From Phoronis pallida (Eukaryota; Phoronida; Phoronidae), in NCBI GenBank assembly GCA_028565715.1, contig JAOXYC010176470.1:1-13143 (forward strand): a DNA stretch of 13,143 nt, in the 5' to 3' direction. Positions within the stretch are counted from its first letter, which is position 1; each line of letters starts with the position of its first letter. Below the pieces are notes generated by a model. It was not told the DNA's origin and ran no database searches. It saw nothing but the letters and a program-made list of their open reading frames with translations. The position numbers and the translations under genes were made by a program. Below, piece by piece: positions 12,001-13,143 of the stretch.

Positions 12001-12062
12001 AGGACAGGATGGCAGCAGAGATGGCCCGACAAAAGGCAGAGCAGGAGGAAAGACTAGCAAAG
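1..12062 (+). CDS. Unconventional myosin heavy chain, MyTH4-FERM group, probably class XV-like; partial, 17 exon segments
   Basis: Actin-based ATPase motor, acting in the cytoplasm. Exons: 1-36, 424-533, 1220-1386, 2148-2256, 2637-2814, 3387-3548, 4092-4205, 4655-4713, 5224-5347, 5807-6034, 6340-6465, 6873-7105, 8034-8204, 8620-8743, 9793-9968, 10950-11034 and 11970-12062. Together they give 765 codons with no stop. In fragment numbering the product shows P-loop GESGAGKT (75-82), switch [10 protein letters not shown] (125-133), switch II DIFGFE (348-353), HYAGDVTY (about 462-469), loop 2 (about 507-530), [12 protein letters not shown] (550-561), an SH1-like helix (about 578-590), a converter to about 650, IQ motifs near 673, 696 and 719, then a charged helix from 735. 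All key nucleotide-binding motifs are intact, so the motor should be active. Class XV is my best fit, from [35 protein letters not shown] and DARDAIAK. Classes X, VII or XXII are not excluded. In known members the tail carries MyTH4 and FERM domains that bind cargo in actin protrusions; none of that is in view. The start codon lies upstream of position 1. Confidence 0.93.
37..423 (+). other. Intron 1
   Basis: GTAAGT...TTTTTTGTAG. AT-rich, no coding signal. A diverged 44-bp tandem duplication lies right after the donor (41-122). Confidence 0.85.
41..122 (+). repeat. Diverged 44-bp tandem duplication
   Basis: GTTATTTTGC at 41 recurs as GTTATTTTGC at 85. The following bases also align (TTTCCTGTGACATTTG against CTTTCTTTGGCATTTG). 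It begins four bases into the intron. Visible by eye; diverged in the second half. Confidence 0.6.
424..533 (+). CDS. Myosin exon 2: motor N-terminal beta strands
   Basis: Encodes residues 13-48 plus two bases of codon 49: [20 protein letters not shown] and onward to GTLPP. The 'G.ILVAVNPY' strand and 'IYG' are near-universal in myosin motors. The acceptor is a T-rich tract ending TTTTTTGTAG; the donor is CC|GTAAGT. Phase 0 at the start, phase 2 at the end. Confidence 0.95.
534..1219 (+). other. Intron 2
   Basis: GTAAGT...TTTTCCAG. Contains a short (GT)n run near 567-576 and, at about 840-1130, a patch with clearly more CpG than the other introns, including a CACGTG E-box. No exon or RNA gene recognised. 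Confidence 0.85.
1010..1125. other. CpG-enriched intronic patch with E-box and GATGGCCGCC
   Basis: About eight CpG dinucleotides lie in roughly 115 bases of an otherwise CpG-poor intron. Included are AAAGATGGCCGCC near 1068-1080 (only partly like a YY1 site) and the palindrome TCACGTGA (1103-1110), an E-box of the bHLH-zip type. It could be a regulatory element or a remnant of an inserted element. No boundary repeats seen. Confidence 0.3.
1220..1386 (+). CDS. Myosin exon 3: ATP-binding P-loop
   Basis: Completes Pro49, then encodes [14 protein letters not shown] and the Walker A element GESGAGKT at residues 75-82 (nt 1296-1319). The following helix contains [13 protein letters not shown]. The P-loop lysine (residue 81) and threonine (82) that contact the phosphates and Mg2+ are present. 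The acceptor is CTTTTCCAG and the donor is CAG|GTAACA. The exon ends after one base of the Glu105 codon. Confidence 0.97.
1387..2147 (+). other. Intron 3
   Basis: GTAACA...TTTACAG. AT-rich. Holds a small imperfect palindrome (GCAATG...CATTGC, 1582-1601) and homopolymer T runs. Nothing else supportable. Confidence 0.85.
2148..2256 (+). CDS. Myosin exon 4: switch I
   Basis: Encodes [20 protein letters not shown], then switch [10 protein letters not shown] at residues 125-133 (nt 2207-2233), then YVEVYFQ. The '[17 protein letters not shown]' block is diagnostic of myosin motors; switch I senses the gamma-phosphate. The acceptor is TTTATTTACAG and the donor is AAA|GTAAGT. Ends with two bases of codon 141. 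Confidence 0.97.
2257..2636 (+). other. Intron 4
   Basis: GTAAGT...TTCTAG. Carries a diverged tandem duplication of about 78 bp (2335-2482). No coding signal. Confidence 0.85.
2335..2482 (+). repeat. Diverged ~78-bp tandem duplication
   Basis: Copy 1 (about 2335-2401) reads AATGCATTGAATGTAACT then AAGATTCCTTTGA; copy 2 (about 2413-2482) reads AATGTATTGAATTTAACT then AAGATTTCTTTGA. Both end in an AAATTGTNTCCAA block and a TTAAACC block. Collinear over about 65 bases with many substitutions: an old intronic duplication. Confidence 0.6.
2637..2814 (+). CDS. Myosin exon 5: upper 50-kDa domain
   Basis: Encodes [20 protein letters not shown], then [19 protein letters not shown] and YFYLNR (residues 141-200). 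'YLLEKSR' and 'ERNYH.FY' are hallmark motor segments. 'LEKSRIV' with 'ITGA' resembles class XV more than VII (LEKSRVC) or X (LEKNRVV), by recall. Many myosins have LNQGG across this junction; here it is LNR|GG. The acceptor is CCTTCTAG and the donor is AGG|GTAAGA, phase 0. The frame stays open into the intron for about 60 bases, which is read-through rather than coding. Confidence 0.95.
2815..3386 (+). other. Intron 5
   Basis: GTAAGA...CAATTTAG. AT-rich, no coding, repeat or RNA signal seen. Confidence 0.85.
3387..3548 (+). CDS. Myosin exon 6: 50-kDa domain helices
   Basis: Residues 201-254, [20 protein letters not shown] through [20 protein letters not shown]. The 'I..ILSAILH.GN..F' helix is conserved throughout myosins, and the NVYFEK ending recalls class XV. 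Both junctions are phase 0 and the exon length is a multiple of three. The acceptor is TCAATTTAG and the donor is GGA|GTAAGT. Confidence 0.95.
3549..4091 (+). other. Intron 6
   Basis: GTAAGT...TTTTGAAG. The 3' end is ATT-rich and lacks a good pyrimidine tract. A 7-bp inverted repeat (AACACTG...CAGTGTT) near 3750-3780 is probably chance. Nothing else seen. Confidence 0.83.
4092..4205 (+). CDS. Myosin exon 7: 50-kDa domain
   Basis: Residues 255-292, starting [19 protein letters not shown] and ending in ESLTTKVT. It sits where family members have the variable 'ei..va.lL.....L...L' helices ahead of the cardiomyopathy loop. Phase 0 at both ends. The acceptor is weak: an A/T-rich run ending TTTTGAAG with no clear pyrimidine tract. 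The reading frame and the family fit on both sides nevertheless require it. Donor ACA|GTATGT. Confidence 0.92.
4206..4654 (+). other. Intron 7
   Basis: GTATGT...TTATCACAG. AT-rich; nothing recognisable. Confidence 0.85.
4655..4713 (+). CDS. Myosin exon 8: cardiomyopathy loop with acidic TEDS site
   Basis: A 59-nt exon encoding [19 protein letters not shown] plus two bases of Arg312. The residue 16 positions before the DAIAK motif (the TEDS-rule position) is Glu297, at nt 4667-4669. A fixed acidic residue here predicts an actin-activated ATPase that does not need heavy-chain phosphorylation, as in classes VII, X and XV. The acceptor is CTTATCACAG and the donor is AAG|GTAAGC. Confidence 0.93.
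4714..5223 (+). other. Intron 8
   Basis: GTAAGC...TTTTCAG. Contains a 55-base foldback at 5115-5169; otherwise plain AT-rich intron. Confidence 0.85.
5115..5169. repeat. Short foldback in intron 8
   Basis: The core is a near-perfect palindrome at 5132-5156: 12-base arms (TTTAACCTTTTT and its complement) around one A. It extends outward with small gaps to CTCTCT (5115-5120) paired with AGAGAG (5164-5169). Could be a small foldback element or chance in AT-rich DNA. Confidence 0.55.
5224..5347 (+). CDS. Myosin exon 9: DAIAK helix to switch II
   Basis: Encodes [20 protein letters not shown], then a short surface loop (VDRSNKS) and [12 protein letters not shown], ending exactly at the switch II motif (residues 348-353, nt 5330-5347). 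The acceptor is TTTTCAG. The donor is the non-canonical GAG|GCAAGT (see separate entry). It joins in phase 0 to [11 protein letters not shown] in exon 10. Confidence 0.96.
5348..5353 (+). promoter_or_regulatory. Non-canonical GC splice donor (GC-AG intron 5348-5806)
   Basis: The exon/intron boundary reads GAG|GCAAGT. The intron ends TTTCAG at 5806. Only this cut keeps [17 protein letters not shown] in frame, and that block is invariant in layout across myosins. The next GT, four bases later, would shift the frame. The flanks (AG before, AAGT after) match the known GC-AG donor consensus. Such introns are a small minority and are removed by the major spliceosome. Confidence 0.88.
5348..5806 (+). 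other. Intron 9, GC-AG type
   Basis: GCAAGT...TATTTCAG. It includes an 83-codon open stretch at 5465-5716 with no recognisable family similarity, which I regard as chance. Confidence 0.85.
5807..6034 (+). CDS. Myosin exon 10: relay helix and lower 50-kDa domain
   Basis: Residues 354-429. Opens with the relay helix [20 protein letters not shown] and [17 protein letters not shown], then [13 protein letters not shown] and [11 protein letters not shown]. The '[17 protein letters not shown]...F..EQ..Y..E.I.W' block is one of the strongest myosin signatures. Phase 0 at both ends. The acceptor is ATTTCAG. The donor AAG|GTTTGA is weak, but the next exon continues the family sequence 'FPK|GTD.SFL'. 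Confidence 0.96.
6035..6339 (+). other. Intron 10
   Basis: GTTTGA...TTGCAG. Begins with a poly(A) run near 6060-6070. Weak donor. No other feature. Confidence 0.85.
6340..6465 (+). CDS. Myosin exon 11: lower 50-kDa, actin-binding region
   Basis: Residues 430-471: [20 protein letters not shown], then [14 protein letters not shown]. 'HYAG.V.Y' is conserved in nearly all myosins; 'KCHYHH'-type sequence is a feature I associate with class XV. Phase 0 at both ends. The acceptor is ATGTTGCAG and the donor is GAC|GTAAGT. Confidence 0.95.
6466..6872 (+). other. Intron 11
   Basis: GTAAGT...TTTAAG. The last 126 bases happen to be open in frame with exon 12. There is no family sequence in them. Confidence 0.85.
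6873..7105 (+). CDS. Myosin exon 12: strut, loop 2 and following helix
   Basis: Residues 472-548 plus two bases of Lys549. It encodes [20 protein letters not shown], an 'MISGMF' helix, then a short loop 2 (about 507-530, with scattered Arg/Lys), and [18 protein letters not shown]. Loop 2 is a main electrostatic contact with actin; here it is brief and modestly basic with no long lysine run. The acceptor is ACATTTAAG and the donor is TAA|GTAGGT. An in-frame stretch upstream (6747-6872) lies before the acceptor and is taken as intron. Confidence 0.95.
7106..8033 (+). other. Intron 12
   Basis: GTAGGT...TTTCTAG. A long AT-rich intron with A/T homopolymers (7140-7200). No exon, repeat or RNA signal identified. 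Confidence 0.85.
8034..8204 (+). CDS. Myosin exon 13: [12 protein letters not shown] strand and SH1-like helix
   Basis: Completes Lys549, then [12 protein letters not shown] (550-561), [20 protein letters not shown] (573-592) and [13 protein letters not shown]. This covers the SH2/SH1-like helices that transmit motion to the converter. 'QLRY.G.LETIRIR..G.P.R..F..F..R' matches the MyTH4-FERM myosins. Phase 2 at both ends, 171 nt. The acceptor is ATTTCTAG and the donor is TAG|GTATGT. Confidence 0.97.
8205..8619 (+). other. Intron 13
   Basis: GTATGT...TTGCAG. A slightly GC-richer stretch at about 8325-8375 has several CpGs and a small CTTATC...GATAAG inverted repeat. No identity assigned. Confidence 0.83.
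8620..8743 (+). CDS. Myosin exon 14: converter
   Basis: Completes Arg606, then [20 protein letters not shown], ending [11 protein letters not shown] at residue 647. The 'Y.LG.T(K/R)VF' junction with exon 15 is the classic end of the converter. The converter body is divergent, as is usual. The acceptor is TGTGTTGCAG and the donor is AGA|GTGAGT. Confidence 0.94.
8744..9792 (+). other. Intron 14
   Basis: GTGAGT...TTTCCAG. The longest complete intron. Holds the foldback element at 9309-9434; the rest is AT-rich and unremarkable. Confidence 0.85.
9309..9434. mobile_element. Foldback/MITE-like element with flanking GGGTTAA direct repeats
   Basis: Outer arms 9316-9342 and 9400-9426 are inverted copies differing at only two of 27 positions; they start GGTACAAGTCGAATAA. 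Inner arms CGTTATTCAGTCAAT (9352-9366) and its exact complement (9375-9389) flank an 8-base loop. GGGTTAA occurs just before (9309-9315) and one base after (9428-9434), like a target-site duplication. The TTAA inside it is also the target of piggyBac-type elements. No coding capacity, so non-autonomous if mobile. The family is not established. Confidence 0.65.
9793..9968 (+). CDS. Myosin exon 15: end of converter, IQ1 and IQ2
   Basis: Residues 648-705 plus two bases of Arg706. [16 protein letters not shown] is the converter-to-lever helix. IQ1 core is [11 protein letters not shown] (673-683, nt 9868-9900), a full IQxxxRGxxxR match. IQ2 core is [11 protein letters not shown] (696-706), completed by the next exon. 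IQ motifs bind calmodulin or related light chains and form the lever arm. The acceptor is TTGTTTCCAG and the donor is TCG|GTAAGA. Confidence 0.96.
9969..10949 (+). other. Intron 15
   Basis: GTAAGA...TGTTTCAG. Includes a CTCF-like match at 10339-10352. Hydrophobic open stretches at 10375-10590 and 10583-10837 reflect T-rich DNA and are not supported as genes. Confidence 0.83.
10339..10352 (+). promoter_or_regulatory. CTCF-like motif match
   Basis: CCAATAGGTGGCGC agrees with the animal CTCF core pattern (CCASYAGRKGGCRS) at 13 of 14 places; only the fourth base differs. A single motif in an intron is weak evidence on its own. Confidence 0.3.
10950..11034 (+). CDS. Myosin exon 16: end of IQ2 and degenerate IQ3
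   Basis: Completes Arg706, then [20 protein letters not shown] and QQRQIYLK (707-734). [11 protein letters not shown] (719-729) fits the IQ spacing Q-x3-R-x4-R, but with Ala in the first hydrophobic place and Met for Gly. It is therefore a degenerate third light-chain site. The exon is 85 nt, so skipping it would shift the frame. The acceptor is ATTGTTTCAG and the donor is AAG|GTAAGC, phase 0. Confidence 0.93.
11035..11969 (+). other. Intron 16
   Basis: GTAAGC...CTCTTCAG. Contains the 27-bp tandem duplication at 11581-11634. GGTTTGAC/GGTTGAC-like segments near 11520, 11665 and 11805 may be an older ~140-bp repeat; this is tentative. Confidence 0.85.
11581..11634 (+). repeat. 27-bp tandem duplication
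   Basis: GATAACGTTCATTCATG plus TTTAAACTTA (11581-11607) is followed directly by GATAACATTCATTCATG plus CTTAAACTTA (11608-11634). Two copies, two mismatches, no spacer. Confidence 0.85.
11970..12062 (+). CDS. Myosin exon 17: charged helix after the IQ motifs
   Basis: Residues 735-765, starting [20 protein letters not shown] and ending QEERLAK. This is a highly charged, helix-forming run like the single-alpha-helix or coiled-coil segment after the IQ domain in classes VII, X and XV. It may stiffen or lengthen the lever, or allow pairing. Too little is visible to choose. The acceptor is a strong pyrimidine tract ending TCTCTTCAG. The donor AAG|GTAGTC is weak. The initial ATG codon is internal Met735, not a start. 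Confidence 0.9.
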
Positions 12063-12753
12063 GTAGTCATTATTAAAAACAAAATTTCAAGGTTTTTAGT
12101 TCAGTTTAAATTGTTTTGCATTCCATCATTTGCTATTTATGGTCTGGTGTCTAAGATCAGTTACAGTTGGCTCTGTGTTGGTCCAAATATGAACGAAAAT
12201 CAACTAGAAATTTAGTGAATCCTTTGTGGAACATAGCTTACTTGCATCTGAGTCAAAAAATCAAAAAAAATCTGTAAATGGTGCTTTAAGATCTTTGTAT
12301 TCGAAGTGTAGGTTTTATCGTATACAAAGCTCTCAAATCACCCTTTATTATATTTTTTTGAATTGTTTCACTTAGATGGAAGCAATGTGCCTTCAATGTA
12401 AATAACATTGTTGTTATACACAGTATATTTACTACTCAGAATTGTGTTATAAATGAAAAAAGGTGAATTGACCCTATTAGGAAATTCACTTAGGGCAAAC
12501 ATCCTTTAAAACGTAATGTATCATAGAAATTTGTTTTTTATAGCATTTTGTGGTAAATTCAACTGTGACTACTATTAAACAGTCATTTGAAACACCATCT
12601 ATTGTCAAACTTTTGTTTAAATGTAAGACTCCAAGCAATCATCTTTGATCAAACAATTATTAAAAAAATACATATAAATGTTTTCCTGGTCGGGTTCTGA
12701 ATATTTTTGTCTTTTCAAAATTTATCATTAAAAAAATATACATTCAACTATAT

Positions 12754-12839
12754 ACTATCAAACAGTTATGAATCAGTTAAACTTAGACTCCATGCAACTG
12801 TCTATTATCAAACAGTAATTTAAAGTTAGATATCATGCA
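12754..12839 (+). repeat. Diverged ~50-bp tandem repeat
   Basis: ACTATCAAACAGTTATG...AGACTCCATGCA (12754-12796) is followed by ATTATCAAACAGTAATT...AGATATCATGCA (12804-12839). The second copy is shorter by an internal deletion. A fainter relative (ACTATTAAACAGTCATTTG) lies near 12570. Confidence 0.55.
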
Positions 12840-13078
12840 GGTCATATGATCAATTGTCTACTACCTCAACAGGTGTTTGAGTACAGTATAATGTTCACTG
12901 TTTGTGTTATTGTCAATATGAAGGTTTGTTTGTTATCAAATAGGGATTCATTCAATTGGCTGATAAATGCAAGTTATAACTGATGTTACCAGTCTCGTAA
13001 AATTTCTTCTGTTTATTAACTATGATATTTTTATTTAGTTATTCTTACGCTCAATCAGGAAATCATGGTTCGCACAGA

Positions 13079-13143
13079 CCTTAAAAAACCCTTAAATTTG
13101 GACCCTTGCCTTAAAAAACCCTTAAATTTACTCTTTGGCCTTA
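13079..13143 (+). repeat. 30-bp tandem repeat, cut by the window edge
   Basis: The 21-base block starting CCTTAAAAAACCC and ending TTAAATTT is identical at 13079-13099 and 13109-13129. A third copy starts at 13139 (CCTTA). The period is exactly 30; the nine-base spacers differ (GGACCCTTG, ACTCTTTGG). Likely the start of a longer minisatellite-type array. Confidence 0.8.

Larger units (their letters stand above)
12063..13143 (+). other. Intron 17 (5' part), runs off the window
   Basis: Starts GTAGTC, a weak donor. No coiled-coil-like or other exon can be recognised before the window ends. The frame from exon 17 would stop at 12213-12215 if the intron were kept. Contains diverged repeats around 12754-12839 and a 30-bp tandem repeat at the edge. 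Confidence 0.75.

Noticed and set aside
12063-13143. Further myosin exons before the window end
   Set aside because: I looked for charged helical coding sequence flanked by AG/GT signals and found none. The region is AT-rich with frequent stops.
1-13143. tRNA, rRNA, CRISPR array, viral or multi-gene novel system
   Set aside because: No matching structure or coding signal found. Apart from the small repeats, the window is explained by one intron-rich myosin gene.

Overview
This window is a piece of a eukaryotic nuclear genome that holds the middle of one multi-exon gene on the + strand. The gene encodes an unconventional myosin heavy chain. Joining 17 exon segments between positions 1 and 12062 gives one uninterrupted reading frame of 2295 nt (765 codons), in phase across all 16 internal splice junctions. 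The product runs from just before the first strands of the motor core, through the P-loop, switch I, switch II, relay, actin-binding loop 2, SH1-like helix and converter, to three IQ motifs and the start of a charged helix. The N-terminus with the start codon and the whole tail lie outside the window.

The motor belongs to the group that contains the MyTH4-FERM myosins (classes VII, X, XV, XXII). By remembered family features it looks closest to class XV (vertebrate MYO15, insect Sisyphus/Myo10A). Pointers to class XV are the [15 protein letters not shown] entry, [28 protein letters not shown] and KCHYNH. The class call needs a tree. The tail domains that would settle it are not visible.

Organism: base composition is strongly AT-rich, and exons of about 60-230 nt are separated by introns of about 0.3-1.05 kb. 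The introns contain short tandem duplications and small foldbacks. This suits an invertebrate metazoan, perhaps a lophotrochozoan such as a mollusc, but the species cannot be fixed from this sequence.

Layout: 1-2256 carries the N-terminal motor core (P-loop at 1296-1319, switch I at 2207-2233). 2637-4713 carries the central 50-kDa region, with an acidic TEDS residue. 5224-6465 carries switch II, the relay helix and the lower 50-kDa part. 6873-8743 carries loop 2, the SH1-like helix and the converter. 9793-12062 carries the lever arm (three IQ motifs) and the first part of a charged helix. 12063-13143 is intron with no exon I can recognise.

The clearest unusual points are a GC-AG intron immediately after the switch II motif (5348-5806), a 112-126 bp foldback element in intron 14 (9309-9434), and a 30-bp tandem repeat running off the 3' edge. 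I found no independent second gene, RNA gene, CRISPR array or novel multi-gene system.
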